Positions 52,316 to 62,362 of a stretch of 64,000 nt of DNA are shown here, piece after piece. Origin of the DNA: Cerasicoccus sp. TK19100. GTDB taxonomy: Bacteria > Verrucomicrobiota > Verrucomicrobiia > Opitutales > Cerasicoccaceae. The notes beneath the pieces were generated by a model. It was not told the origin of the DNA. It did no database searches and saw only the letters and a program-made list of their open reading frames with translations. The stretch covers positions 124,001 to 188,000 of the forward strand of contig NZ_JAPWDU010000001.1 of the NCBI RefSeq assembly GCF_027257155.1, given 5' to 3'. A program made the translations under genes and the position numbers. Position 1 is the stretch's first letter. Every line of letters begins with the position of its first letter.

Positions 52316-55051
52316 ATGAAGAATCCTATTACCAGTTTGTACAAAGCTTCATTTATATCGATATGCCTAATAGCTTGTTCGGTGCATGCTTCCTCCATGC
52401 TGCTGGAAGACAGCTTTAATGAGCCCAAAAAGCTGAATGAAGAGCTTTGGGCTGCGGATCGCACCAGCGGAGCCTATTCGCCAGTTTCTATATGGAAGCA
52501 TAAGTTAAGGCTGTTTGTTACTGGTGACCGATCGAACCAGAGAGTCGGAGTCACATCTCGACAAGCTGACATCGATCCATCACAGACTCTGATCAAAGTT
52601 CATTTGCAGGGCTTAGATGTTGGCGGTGAAGCTTCGGCAGGTCCAGGCTCTTCAACATTCTACGCAATGGTGGGGGCAACTGAGGGACTCGACTCTTTAT
52701 ACCCTGCGGAAGATGCGCAATCCGGTCGCTTTAACCGGGATCATGGAGCTCTGGCACTACTCATACATCGTAAGCAATCAGAGACTACTCTCGAAGTCGT
52801 TGACTATGGTGACGGCATTGAACGGGTTACATTCGAGCTGCCGGGAGTGCCAACCGATATTAGCTGGACCATTGATGGAACTGGAATAAGCAAGCTCTGG
52901 TCTGTCGATGCTTTAGGGCTCACCGGAGATGGAAAGAATCGTTTCCGAATTCGTGAGGATGGTTTGTTCAACCAATATGGCGGGAATGCGGATTCTCGCA
53001 TCTCATTGGGTAGTATGAACTTTGGCGGAGACTGCCCTCCGCAGGGAAGTCGTTATACTTTGGAATCGATTACCGTAGAAGCTATTGACAAGAAATCTAC
53101 TGCCGAGGTTGAGGCAACAACTCAAGACCTGAGAGAGGCAATTGACTATATGAAAAACATGAAGTGGTCGCAGACGCGCCAACCAACACTGGCTTCATTG
53201 GTTGATGTGCCTGCTGGCAAGCATGGCTTTGTGCAGGTCAACCCAGAAACCAAGCGACTCATGTTTGAGGACGGTACGCCAGCTAGCTTTTACGGCATTG
53301 CCCACCGCCGATTCGCCAATAGCAGAGATGCAACGCCAGAGGAAATGGTGACCATGCTCGACGACGTGCAAGCGCTTGGGGTCAATCAAATCCGATTACA
53401 ATTATTCCCGAATGTCATTCAGCGAGATGGGGCAGGTACGTTGGATGAAGCTGTGCTCGATAACATGGATCGCTTTATTGCACTGGCCAAAGAAAGAGGC
53501 ATATACATTCACTTGAACCTGACTATGTCGGCAGTGAAGCGAGGTATTTATCCCAAGGAGATCAGCCTCGAGGATGAAATGCTTAACGAAGGCGTGTTGG
53601 ACTTGCGCAAGCAATACATGTCAAAGCTCCTGACTCATGTGAATCCATACACTGGCATCGCCTACAAAGACGAACCGGCAATCATGGCTCTGCAACTTGG
53701 TAATGAAATGCCGGTATACAGCCGCGCATGGGCCGGTAAGCGAATGGAGGGGCAGCGCGGCTGGGCGAAAATGAGCGCGGAGACTCGTGAACAGATTGAA
53801 CCAATCTGGAATCAATATTTGCGCGATCAATATTCGAGTCGTGAGGAATTGAAGGACGCCTGGGGTGAGGAGTTGCTTTCGGACGAGGATCCCTACAAGG
53901 GAACCGTTGCACTGACGAACCCGTTCTATCCTGTGCCTCAGCATAAAAATGAGAAAGCGACCATTCGGGAGGTCGATGCAACTGCTTTTGCCGATTACCT
54001 GCTAGCCCGGCATTATCGCCAGATGAAAGAGTTCATCCGTAATGAAGTCGGTGATCGTAAGCACCTGATATCAGACAACGCATGGATTCGCGGCTCTGTA
54101 GGAATGCGTGAGGCAGCCCATAGTGAACTCGAATTGATGGACCTGCAGCACTACTGGCCTCATTTATCCTATCATCGGGTGCCTGCCGAGAATCATAACC
54201 TGTCACCACTCAAAGATTTTGGGCAACTCATGATCAAGAGCCTGCTCACGGGGCGGGTTTCACCGGATGGGACAGTGAATGCCTTTGATATCACTGAATT
54301 CAGTGCCCACCTCGATTCGGGTAATCCTGGTGAAATTTTTCCTGTGCATAGCGTATTCGCTCGTGTGCTGGGAGCCGATGGGCAAATGGCTTGGATCTAT
54401 TATGATGATGAAAGCTATTGGGAGCACTGGTTTGGGTTTAATAAGAAATATTCATCTTTACCTGACAGATTGATCCCGTTTGCTGCGAGCGCCTTGATCT
54501 GGCGACAAAACATCCCTGAGGCGGATGTCCGTACTCTCGCGAAACTCTACAGCACAGTTCAAGGTGACGGCATGCCTGCCCCGGTGATGGCTAACATTGA
54601 CCGTGATGGCTCGCTTTTCGAAGGGGTTCGTATGAAGGACCCGAATTTCTCGCCCGATCCTGATCTTATTCAATTGGACTGGGAACAAGGCTCAATGATT
54701 GTCGATGAGCCGGCTTGGTGCCTCTATGTTGGGAAAGGAGATTTTGAATGTGCAAATCTGAAATTTACTCCTGATGATCCGAACCAGCGCTACGTCATCG
54801 CTGCTTTCGCCCTAGATCAGTCAGACTTCGAATCGACTCCCCGTGTGCGTCTCTTTGTGAATACTCCAGGCCGGCTCAAGCTCGGCGATTGGGTTGAAAA
54901 TCGAAGGATTTTGGCCTGCGGCAGGGAGTGGCAAGCTTTCCGAGAATTTAACCCTGTGAACGGCGAAATCTTAGTCGATGAAGTGGAGGATATATTTTTC
55001 TACGACTTCATCGATCCGCGTTTGGAATCCGTATTTGCAGAAATCAAGTAA
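52316..55051 (+). CDS. Secreted GH5-like glycoside hydrolase with N-terminal accessory domain
   Basis: The ATG at 52316 gives 911 aa with a signal peptide (TSLYKASFISICLIACSVHA). Residues about 28-260 form an accessory domain that also makes up the next gene's product (SSTFYAMVGATEG, LEVVDYGDGIE). Residues about 310-700 look like a (beta/alpha)8 clan-A glycosidase. MALQLGNEM (E464) fits the acid/base, and DITEFSAH (E661) could be the nucleophile. The C-terminus is beta-rich. It would hydrolyse a beta-glycan outside the cell; the exact substrate is not evident. Confidence 0.75.
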   Translation: MKNPITSLYKASFISICLIACSVHASSMLLEDSFNEPKKLNEELWAADRTSGAYSPVSIWKHKLRLFVTGDRSNQRVGVTSRQADIDPSQTLIKVHLQGLDVGGEASAGPGSSTFYAMVGATEGLDSLYPAEDAQSGRFNRDHGALALLIHRKQSETTLEVVDYGDGIERVTFELPGVPTDISWTIDGTGISKLWSVDALGLTGDGKNRFRIREDGLFNQYGGNADSRISLGSMNFGGDCPPQGSRYTLESITVEAIDKKSTAEVEATTQDLREAIDYMKNMKWSQTRQPTLASLVDVPAGKHGFVQVNPETKRLMFEDGTPASFYGIAHRRFANSRDATPEEMVTMLDDVQALGVNQIRLQLFPNVIQRDGAGTLDEAVLDNMDRFIALAKERGIYIHLNLTMSAVKRGIYPKEISLEDEMLNEGVLDLRKQYMSKLLTHVNPYTGIAYKDEPAIMALQLGNEMPVYSRAWAGKRMEGQRGWAKMSAETREQIEPIWNQYLRDQYSSREELKDAWGEELLSDEDPYKGTVALTNPFYPVPQHKNEKATIREVDATAFADYLLARHYRQMKEFIRNEVGDRKHLISDNAWIRGSVGMREAAHSELELMDLQHYWPHLSYHRVPAENHNLSPLKDFGQLMIKSLLTGRVSPDGTVNAFDITEFSAHLDSGNPGEIFPVHSVFARVLGADGQMAWIYYDDESYWEHWFGFNKKYSSLPDRLIPFAASALIWRQNIPEADVRTLAKLYSTVQGDGMPAPVMANIDRDGSLFEGVRMKDPNFSPDPDLIQLDWEQGSMIVDEPAWCLYVGKGDFECANLKFTPDDPNQRYVIAAFALDQSDFESTPRVRLFVNTPGRLKLGDWVENRRILACGREWQAFREFNPVNGEILVDEVEDIFFYDFIDPRLESVFAEIK

Positions 55052-55102
55052 TGCACTGATTTAAAATTTTAAATCCCTCAATAACCCGTAGCAATAAATA
55101 TC

Positions 55103-55942
55103 ATGAAGACAAAGACACTCGTATTCATAGCCGGCACCCTAGTCGCGGCTGCTTCAACTCAACTCAATGCTCAAACCACTTTAATTGATGACAGTTTCAC
55201 GTCATTTAACACTACCACGTGGACAGGAACTAGCAGCGGTGGAGCTTCTAACCCAGCTAGAGTTTGGAATGGTTCGCGTTTCGTCGTTCGCACCCAGGTG
55301 ACCAGCCCCAATCCATCGCAGTACAGTTACATGACTTCGAATCAAACGGACATTAACCCATTTGATTCTGCATTAGAGCTCAGTGTGTCCTTCGATATGA
55401 TTAGTAATCCGCCACTAAATGGTGCGGAGAGTCAGTTTTTTGCGATTGTCGGTGAAGCGGATACAGACAGCTTTGGTAATTATTATCCAAGCACATCGAA
55501 TTTCAATAATGGATCGGGGGCTCTTGTTTTGAGCATTTCTCAGCGTACAAGTGACTTTTTATTGGAACTTGTTGATTATGGAGGTGGCAACGGTTCAACC
55601 GTCGGTCAATACGAAATCAGTGCGATGCCTACCAACTTGATTTGGGGCCTGGATGCTACGGGCGGAAGCAAGAATTGGACAATTTCTCTCTCAGGAGCGA
55701 CATTCTCGGATACTGGATTGAGTGATAAAGGTGGGGCGTTTAATAACTATTCGGAAGGTAGTGTGTCCCGTCTTAGCTTGGGGGCGATGAATGGTGCTGG
55801 TAGTCCCGGAGAGTGGACCAGTGGTACAAATATCTACTTCGAAGACCTAAATGTGACTGCCATTCCTGAGCCAAATGCAGCTTTGGGTTTAGGGCTGTTC
55901 GTAGTTCTCTGCGCTGTTATGCGCCGCCGCTATAAACAATAA
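55103..55942 (+). CDS. PEP-CTERM protein sharing a domain with the upstream hydrolase
   Basis: This 279-aa protein has a signal peptide (TLVFIAGTLVAAASTQLNAQ) and ends IPEPNAALGLGLFVVLCAVM with a basic tail, the PEP-CTERM sorting signal. The mature domain repeats the N-terminal domain of the adjacent 911-aa hydrolase: FFAIVGEADTD aligns with FYAMVGATEG, and LLELVDYGGGNG with LEVVDYGDGIE. It probably binds the same glycan or displays the enzyme. The gene lies 51 nt after the hydrolase and shares its direction. Confidence 0.85.
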   Translation: MKTKTLVFIAGTLVAAASTQLNAQTTLIDDSFTSFNTTTWTGTSSGGASNPARVWNGSRFVVRTQVTSPNPSQYSYMTSNQTDINPFDSALELSVSFDMISNPPLNGAESQFFAIVGEADTDSFGNYYPSTSNFNNGSGALVLSISQRTSDFLLELVDYGGGNGSTVGQYEISAMPTNLIWGLDATGGSKNWTISLSGATFSDTGLSDKGGAFNNYSEGSVSRLSLGAMNGAGSPGEWTSGTNIYFEDLNVTAIPEPNAALGLGLFVVLCAVMRRRYKQ

Positions 55943-56323
55943 GCTATGAGCTAACTGACGTAGCTTAACTGGTTTCTGCCCCCTGCCATCGTCTAACTAT
56001 TTAGTTGGTGGTGGGGTGCTTTGTTTATGGCAAAATACATAAGCATTTCAGTCAGGATGGTTAGTTTAATTACCTTTTAATGCACAGGTTGAAGTCTTCT
56101 CTCAAAGCTTTCTTCGGCTATTGGAGTGAGTTTGTAATCTATGGAACTAGCAATCATGCTAATAGGCTCGCTGTAATGATTGTAATACCGATGAGGTCGC
56201 GCATCTCATCAGCCTGAGAGCGTTCCGCTCGTAAGCGATGCTATCTTGTCATTTTGAGAAGTTGGAGCCAGTCGGTTTTATCGGACTGATTTGATTTGGG
56301 TAGCTAGAATTGAATTATTATTT
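55943..56323. other. 381-bp gap before the symporter gene
   Basis: No gene is supported. A weak hairpin (CTAAC-TATTTA-GTTGG region, 55,990-56,020) may end the PEP-CTERM transcript. Closer to the transporter lie two small inverted repeats, GATGAG/CTCATC (about 56,190-56,210) and GAGCG-TTC-CGCTC (56,218-56,230), possible operators. Confidence 0.35.
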
Positions 56324-58618
56324 ATGCATTGGATTGATTGGGTCATCACGGTAGTTCCTGTTGCTATCATATTGTATCTGGCCGTGTATAGCCGAAAGTT
56401 TGTCCGTGGTGTTGTGGACTTTTTGGCGGCTGGGCGCGTGGCTGGACGCTATGTTTTATCAGCGGGGGATCTTACTTCAGGGCTTAGCGTGATCACCTTG
56501 GTCGCTCTTGTGGAGTCGAAGTATCAGGTCGGATATGCATTAACCTTTTGGGAGTATTTAACCGTTCCGGTTGGCATTATCATGGGACTGACAGGATATT
56601 GCCTGTATCGCTTCCGAGAGACGCGCTCACTATCGATAGGGCAGTTCCTGGAGATGCGTTATAGTAAGTCTTTACGGATTACTGCCGCATCAATCCGCAC
56701 CATTGCGGAGATGGTGACAAATGCCATTGGCCCGGCGGTCGCAGCGAACTTTTTTATCTATTTCTTGGGACTGCCGCACAAGGTTATGGTTTTTGGGACG
56801 AATCTACCGACCTTTGGCATTGTCGTCGCCTTATCTCTATGCCTGTGCATGGTGGTGATATGGCCCGGTGGCCGGATATCGCTGCTGATTTCGGATGCCT
56901 TTCAAGGACTGATGTGCTATCCCATTTTTGTCATCCTTGCTGGTTATATTTTTCTTAAGTTCGGATGGCATGATACCATCGGCCCTGTGATGATAGATCG
57001 CGTTGAAGGCGAGAGTTTCATCAACCCCTTCGACATCGAAAAACTGCGGGATTTCAATATCTTTGCTTTGTTCGTCACGATCATGGGCAGTGTTTTGAAT
57101 CGAGCCAGTTGGATTGGTAATGACACAAGCAGTAGCGGTCGCACGCCACATGAGCAAAAGATGGCCGGGATCCTCGGGACTTGGCGTAACCTCTATGCTG
57201 CTCTGATGATGCTGATGGTGGCAGTCATGATTATTGCCCTGATGACTCATAAAAAGTTTGCTGCTGAGTCGACCGACATTCGCTATGAGCTAATGGATAT
57301 GGTGGCTTTGGAGGCAGTGCCGGATCCGGAACTGCGTGAGAAACTTAATGCTAATCTCGCTGCAGTGCCTGTGCCGCACCATGAGATAGGTACAGACACG
57401 CCGCTCTCGCAGGATCGCAACATTGATACACCTTATATCGAGACTGCGCTGGAAACACTAGGGGGCACGCCGGAAGGAAACCTGCAGTATCAAAAATTCA
57501 AAACACTCTACCACCAGATGATGCTGCCTGTTGCATTAAAGAATACTTTGCCAGTTGGCTTAATGGGGTTGTTCTGCCTGCTGATGATCATGCTGTTGAT
57601 CTCGACGGATGATTCGCGTGTCTTCAACGCATCTTCCACAATTGTGCAGGACATTATTTTACCATTTTTCAAGAAGCCGCTTTCTTCTACGCGACATCTA
57701 CTACTGCTACGATTGACCTCCGCTGTGGTATGTCTGTTTTTCTTTTTCGTTTCGATCTTCTTTGTTCAGATCGACTACATAATTATGTTCACAACGATCA
57801 TGACGGCGCTGTGGTTGGGAGGGGCTGGCCCAATAATGATTTTTGGTCTCTATAGTCGATTTGGAAATACGGTTGGTGCCTTCGGTGCCTTGATTTTCGG
57901 TTCGGGTTTTGCTGCGGTTGGACTTTTTATGCAACGAAATTGGGCGGAGACGGTATATCCTTGGTTGGAATCGAATGGTTGGGCGCTTTCCATCGGCACA
58001 TTACTAGAGACACTTTCCCGTCCCTTGAATCCCTATATCATTTGGGAAATGAATGAGGTGAAATTTCCGATCAATTCTTACGAACTATATTTTATGGCGA
58101 TGCTTAGTGGCATAGCTGCTTACGTGATCGGTTCGGCTTTGACTCAGCGTAAACCCTATAATTTGGACCGGTTACTACACCGTGGAGAGTATGATCTGGC
58201 ACACGAATATAAGGAACCCTTCAAGTGGAGCCTGCATAGTTTTTATAAGAAGCTGATTGGTATTACTCCGGAATATACGCTCGGTGACCGAATTATCGCT
58301 TGGTCGGTCTTCGGGTATGCGATCGTCTATAAGTTTGGTTTTTGCTTCCTCGGGGTGCTCATCTGGAATGCGTTCGACCCCTGGCCGGTTGAGTGGTGGA
58401 GTAATTATTTCTTTATCACAAGCCTTTGTGTTACTGCAGTTCTGGGTATTATCTCCACCTTCTGGTTTCTGATTGGAGGTATCATTGACATTCGAAAGCT
58501 TTTCCGTGATCTGGCTGGCCGTGTCGACGATCCACTCGACAATGGCATGGTCGATGGGCATGTTTCACTGGTCGATAAAGAAGCTTTTGATGCTGTTCGA
58601 AGAAGTCGCGAAAAGTAA
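56324..58618 (+). CDS. Sodium:solute symporter (SSS family)
   Basis: The ATG at 56324 (MHWIDWVITVVPVAIILYLA) gives 764 aa with about 12-14 predicted membrane helices. SSS features include FLAAGRVAGRYVLSAGDLTS near the start (the G-R-x-x-G-x-x-L-x-x-G-D motif), followed by TSGLSVITLVALVESKYQVG and later NASSTIVQDIILPFF. It would take up a sugar or sugar acid with Na+. Two soluble loops (about residues 330-400 and the C-terminus) are longer than in basic family members. Its place after the GH5-like/PEP-CTERM genes suggests uptake of their products. Confidence 0.9.
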   Translation: MHWIDWVITVVPVAIILYLAVYSRKFVRGVVDFLAAGRVAGRYVLSAGDLTSGLSVITLVALVESKYQVGYALTFWEYLTVPVGIIMGLTGYCLYRFRETRSLSIGQFLEMRYSKSLRITAASIRTIAEMVTNAIGPAVAANFFIYFLGLPHKVMVFGTNLPTFGIVVALSLCLCMVVIWPGGRISLLISDAFQGLMCYPIFVILAGYIFLKFGWHDTIGPVMIDRVEGESFINPFDIEKLRDFNIFALFVTIMGSVLNRASWIGNDTSSSGRTPHEQKMAGILGTWRNLYAALMMLMVAVMIIALMTHKKFAAESTDIRYELMDMVALEAVPDPELREKLNANLAAVPVPHHEIGTDTPLSQDRNIDTPYIETALETLGGTPEGNLQYQKFKTLYHQMMLPVALKNTLPVGLMGLFCLLMIMLLISTDDSRVFNASSTIVQDIILPFFKKPLSSTRHLLLLRLTSAVVCLFFFFVSIFFVQIDYIIMFTTIMTALWLGGAGPIMIFGLYSRFGNTVGAFGALIFGSGFAAVGLFMQRNWAETVYPWLESNGWALSIGTLLETLSRPLNPYIIWEMNEVKFPINSYELYFMAMLSGIAAYVIGSALTQRKPYNLDRLLHRGEYDLAHEYKEPFKWSLHSFYKKLIGITPEYTLGDRIIAWSVFGYAIVYKFGFCFLGVLIWNAFDPWPVEWWSNYFFITSLCVTAVLGIISTFWFLIGGIIDIRKLFRDLAGRVDDPLDNGMVDGHVSLVDKEAFDAVRRSREK

Positions 58619-58885
58619 TTGCGTTGCTACGCTCGAAGGGGACTTAGCCAGTGAAGCGGGCTGGATGCAACACCGGCCGCCCTTAGCAGCTCTTGGCTTC
58701 GTAAAGGCTTGGGCACCTAGCCTCCGCCCCGGCAATCGGTGTCAGATCACATTCCTAGTTGCCTGGCGGGATGAGAGGATTAAATGTAATTAATAGATTT
58801 ATCGGGATTTATGATCTCTCGTTGGCGAGCGTTGGGTGATATGGAATTCCTTGTTTTCGCATCATAATGAGAAACTGCTCGCTCA

Positions 58886-59635
58886 ATGGCACATTACGTT
58901 GATTATTCCGTGATGGAGCGAATCTCAGTCTTTTGCATTCCTGGCCCTTGGAGTAGTCGTTCAGAGCTCCTGGCGCAAGTAATACGTGACTCGAATGGCG
59001 AGTATATGTTTGCTGGGCGTTTATTAGTGAACACCCGACTTCAGGAGCATGTAGAACTCGAATATTGTGACCATGATCCGAGGATGCTTGAGGCATTTTC
59101 TGCGGCTGGCCAAGGAAAGCTTTCTGAGGATGTTCTTAAGAGAATTGAGGAACACAAAAGTGTCGTCTATTTGATTACTGATTTGAAGATTCCTGCGCAA
59201 CGAGAGAAACTTTTGCGCGCTACAAGTGCACTTGAGAATGTTGGTGGCATTGCTATCAAAGTTGAAGCGGCGGGCGTTGCCCACGAATGGCATCGTTGGA
59301 ATGAATACCTGGGAATAGAGTCAGGATTTGGCCTCTACAACGCATTGATCTGTTTGATCAGTGATACGGATGTCTTCTATTCCTGTGGTATGCATCACTT
59401 CGGCTTGCCGGAAGTATCAGTTCCTGCTTCAATTGGACTGGAAAAGGGGGCGCAGGTGATCAATGCGTTCAATCGATATCAAATTCATGAGAAGCCTAAT
59501 TTGCAGGAAGGGCACACTTTCAGTCTTTCGGAAGATGGATATCGGTTCAAACTTTCCTATGATGTGGATACCCGCCACGATACTGAGGACCTCTTTAACA
59601 ATCCAAACGGAGTTTGGCAGTTGGATCTGCTCTAG
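58886..59635 (+). CDS. DUF4261-like protein
   Basis: This 249-aa soluble protein has a C-terminal pattern FYSCGMHHFGLPEVSVPASI, then YQIHEKPNLQEGHTFSLSED, which recalls DUF4261 proteins. Their function is not known to me. The N-terminus (MERISVFCIPGPWSSRSELL) is alpha/beta. The start at 58,886 lacks a strong Shine-Dalgarno; the second Met (MERISVF) is an alternative. The 267-bp gap upstream holds no gene. It is probably unrelated to the carbohydrate genes. Confidence 0.6.
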   Translation: MAHYVDYSVMERISVFCIPGPWSSRSELLAQVIRDSNGEYMFAGRLLVNTRLQEHVELEYCDHDPRMLEAFSAAGQGKLSEDVLKRIEEHKSVVYLITDLKIPAQREKLLRATSALENVGGIAIKVEAAGVAHEWHRWNEYLGIESGFGLYNALICLISDTDVFYSCGMHHFGLPEVSVPASIGLEKGAQVINAFNRYQIHEKPNLQEGHTFSLSEDGYRFKLSYDVDTRHDTEDLFNNPNGVWQLDLL

Positions 59636-59687
59636 GTCATTGGATTTCGCGATTCGACTGTTTTTTGTAAATGGTGTAATATTGCGC

Positions 59688-60668
59688 TTAATCTATCTGG
59701 AGTACTATCTTGCCGATCACGCTACGGGCTTGAAGTTTTTCCAATGCCTTGGGCGTGTCTGACCAGCTCATGATATCGCTTATTACTGGCCTCAGTCTTC
59801 CTTCGGCAATCAATCCTGAAAGCAGTTCCAGGGTGCGCGTGCCAGAGTAGTCGCTGAGCAGATCAGGATATAATAGAAACGGCTCATAACGAACTGCGGG
59901 CATAGTGGCATAAAGACCGGCAGGAAAAGTGATTGGGGCCAATGACGCCTCACCGTACTGGACAATGACGCCTCTCCCATCAATTCTCGCAAAGGCAGCT
60001 CCAAGGGAATCGCCACCAACCGATTCCATGATCAGGTCGTATTGGCGGGGACCGTCGGGGGATAGCGTCTCGATCACTGCGTCGGCGCCGAGCTCCAAGA
60101 GCGCCTGACGACGTTCCTCGCTTCGGGCAACCCCGGTGACATTAGCTCCGGCCAGCTTTGCTAGTTGGATGGCATAGGTGCCGACCCCTCCAGCCGCACC
60201 GGTGATCAGGACTCTTTGCCCAAGCAGCAGGCCACCTCGACGCAAGGCGCGGTAAGCCGTTTGACCAGCTACTGGAAGCGTCGCGGCTTCTTCAAAAGAG
60301 ACACTCGGGTCAATTTCACCCAATAGACAGGTCCTCACTGCAGCGAATTCCGCCCAAGTGCCCCGCGCTGGGAAACCTGCAACTCTCGCACCCACTTTGG
60401 GGCCGGTGCCATCCGCCGCAGGTCTGACTACGATTCCAGACAACTCGTAGCCCGGCACGCTGCCCATCGGCATCGACATAGTGCTGCCGTCCATGCGCAC
60501 ATCCCAAAAATTGGGCAAAGAAACCAGCTCACCACGGTTGATTGAAACCGCCTTGACCTCAATAAGCGCCTCGTCCGGTCGCTGGGATGGTTCTTCGATT
60601 TCGGCGAATTTTATATAGGGTTTGTCTGGGTGCGTAATCCAAGCTCTCATGCCGGAATGATTGACCAT
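59688..60668 (-). CDS. Zinc-independent MDR-family quinone oxidoreductase / alcohol dehydrogenase-like
   Basis: This 326-aa protein has the MDR NADP-binding motif LITGAAGGVGTYAIQLAKLA (A-x-x-G-V-G) and a GroES-like start (DEALIEVKAVSINRGELVSL). It lacks the structural-zinc Cys cluster and the catalytic Cys/His of zinc alcohol dehydrogenases. It is therefore more like NADPH:quinone reductase or zeta-crystallin. It would reduce quinones or enones in the cytoplasm. It is isolated, with a convergent neighbour 52 nt away, and has no evident link to the surrounding genes. Confidence 0.88.
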   Translation of the reverse strand: MVNHSGMRAWITHPDKPYIKFAEIEEPSQRPDEALIEVKAVSINRGELVSLPNFWDVRMDGSTMSMPMGSVPGYELSGIVVRPAADGTGPKVGARVAGFPARGTWAEFAAVRTCLLGEIDPSVSFEEAATLPVAGQTAYRALRRGGLLLGQRVLITGAAGGVGTYAIQLAKLAGANVTGVARSEERRQALLELGADAVIETLSPDGPRQYDLIMESVGGDSLGAAFARIDGRGVIVQYGEASLAPITFPAGLYATMPAVRYEPFLLYPDLLSDYSGTRTLELLSGLIAEGRLRPVISDIMSWSDTPKALEKLQARSVIGKIVLQID

Positions 60669-60727
60669 ACAAGCAAAAGGAGTCGAGTCTGTTTCCTTAG
60701 CGGACAGCGGGAATGTATGTCATAACC

Positions 60728-60826
60728 GTCTCGTACAAAACTGTGGCCCGGCAGGTTCGCGTGTAGTGATCTACCTCATAAAATCAACATCGAGTCGTTA
60801 TGTCTCAAATTGCTGCTTTTCACCGT
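60728..60826 (+). repeat. Degenerate direct repeat, copy B
   Basis: This is the partner of 41,092-41,190, about 70% identical by eye with one small indel, containing GTCTCGTA, GGCAGGTTCGC, AAATCAA, GAGTCGTT and AAATTGCTGCT in the same order. It may be a relic of a duplicated promoter or gene end. Confidence 0.5.
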
Positions 60827-61285
60827 TTCAATAGGAGATTTAGGCTCGCATCCTATAGGTCTGATCTTAGGAGAGAAGCTTTATGAAAGCGAAAATCTGA
60901 AACTGCACTGTAGATATTTATGTGCATAAGGCATCAAGTAACAGCGAGGGTAGGGTGGTAAGCGTTCACAGTTGGGGAGACTCTTGAGCTACTACCATCG
61001 CGAGGTGTGTAGGTTTTCTTTGCTTGGATTCAGTTTGAGTCGTAATAAGGTTGGTTCAGCTTGGTCCTTATTGCCTTACAGGTCCGGTGAAAATACTTAA
61101 TGGCCTGACATGTGTAAGAGATGGCTGGCAGAAATGATGTTTCTGATGAAAGTTTGCCGATTTTTGAAATGTAAGGAGAGTTTCAAGCACCTACAGCTGT
61201 GGGGATTTGAGGTATTTTTTTGGATGACTTTCTAGATGGTGAGAGTGCGGGGTGAAGGTTTTTTCACAATCTGAGAATATAGAGT

Positions 61286-61297
61286 TGTAACCGTTTA
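61286..61297. promoter_or_regulatory. LacI-type operator-like palindrome (imperfect)
   Basis: GTAACCGTTTAC differs from a perfect dyad by one symmetric pair and has the central CG typical of LacI-family operators. It lies about 170 bp upstream of the GH135-like gene. A better copy lies ahead of the GH114-like gene at 62,363. Confidence 0.35.
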
Positions 61298-61468
61298 CGC
61301 AATTTTGTATATCTGCTATCAGCATTCTTTCGCCATGATTATGATTGTGGAATTAACGAAGAGGATGCAGCCAGTGGGAAACTTGCGTTAACCACTGTTC
61401 GAACCCCACTCTGAATCGCTTGTGCCTGTTGATGCATGGTGACCTGTAACTCATAACTAACGTTTATT

Positions 61469-62251
61469 ATGATAAAAAATACAAAAATGTTTCTTGTTAT
61501 ACTTGGCTTGTCCATAATTTCCAACCTGCAGGCAGGGCCGTTGTCGGTCATTGTGCCCGCATATTTTTATCCGAGTGCCTCGGGAAGTGACTGGGATTTG
61601 ATTGGCGTAGGACTTGATGCCGGCGCTGATATCGTGACGATCATGAATCCGGCGAGTGGTCCGGGAACATCCTATGATGTTAACTATGAGAACGCGGTCG
61701 ACAACTTGCGACTTAAGGGTGGCTTGGTTATCGGCTATGTCCCTACCACTTACAGTGCACGCCCAGTCGCTCAAGTAAAAGCAGATATCGATCAATATGT
61801 CGCTTGGTATGATATTGATGGCATTTTCCTAGATGAAACCTTGGGCGACGGCTCCTTAGCGACGCTTCAGTATTACAGTGAGATCTACCACTACATTAAA
61901 AGCAACTACCCAGGATTCTTAGTTGTTGGGAATGCAGGGAACGACGCAACGGACCTCTATCTCTGGTGGCCGGTAGTTGATGTTCTGGTGACGTTTGAGG
62001 GCTACTCTTGGGATTATTATCCGGACTCAGTGCCTAGCTGGCGTTGGACATTTTCTGAAGACTGTTTTGCCATGATCGTGCATTCCATGGTCGCAACGCC
62101 GTCGGAGTATTATGTGAATGAGATCTCTGACATGGCCCGAAACCGGAACACACGATATGTCTATATTACAGACGAGACCTATGCGAGTAATCCGTTTGAT
62201 CAATTGCCGAGTTTCTGGTGGGAGTTGATGTACGACGTCATTTATCGCTAG
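61469..62251 (+). CDS. Spherulation-specific family 4 / GH135-like secreted protein
   Basis: This 260-aa protein has a signal peptide (MFLVILGLSIISNLQAG) and begins its domain with LSVIVPAYFYPSASGSDWDL, the I-x-P-x-Y-x-Y-P start of the spherulin-4 (GH135) family. It continues with KGGLVIGYVPTTYS and DIDGIFLDETLGDG, where D or E residues of the FLDE segment would be catalytic. The characterised fungal member Sph3 hydrolyses alpha-1,4-galactosaminogalactan. A strong terminator follows. Next to it is a GH114-like gene with a related fold and substrate. Confidence 0.85.
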   Translation: MIKNTKMFLVILGLSIISNLQAGPLSVIVPAYFYPSASGSDWDLIGVGLDAGADIVTIMNPASGPGTSYDVNYENAVDNLRLKGGLVIGYVPTTYSARPVAQVKADIDQYVAWYDIDGIFLDETLGDGSLATLQYYSEIYHYIKSNYPGFLVVGNAGNDATDLYLWWPVVDVLVTFEGYSWDYYPDSVPSWRWTFSEDCFAMIVHSMVATPSEYYVNEISDMARNRNTRYVYITDETYASNPFDQLPSFWWELMYDVIYR

Positions 62252-62271
62252 TTCTTTTTGATCGTTTTCTC

Positions 62272-62308
62272 AGCGGGACGAGGTGTAGCGCCTCGTCCCG
62301 CTCTTTTT
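62272..62308 (+). terminator. Rho-independent terminator
   Basis: A perfect 12-bp stem AGCGGGACGAGG/CCTCGTCCCGCT (62272-62283 with 62291-62302, 7-nt loop) is followed by CTTTTT. It ends the GH135-like transcript 20 nt after its stop. Confidence 0.93.
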
Positions 62309-62362
62309 ATGTGCTTGTTGTTCAAGGCTCTGAATGTCGGGCGTAATATTTTCCTTGCGCAA

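Larger units (their letters stand above)
60669..61468. other. 800-bp gap with degenerate repeat and operator-like site
   Basis: No gene is supported. It contains copy B of the degenerate repeat (60,728-60,826) and, at 61,286-61,297, GTAACCGTTTAC, an imperfect LacI-type palindrome. The remainder shows nothing I can name. Confidence 0.5.
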
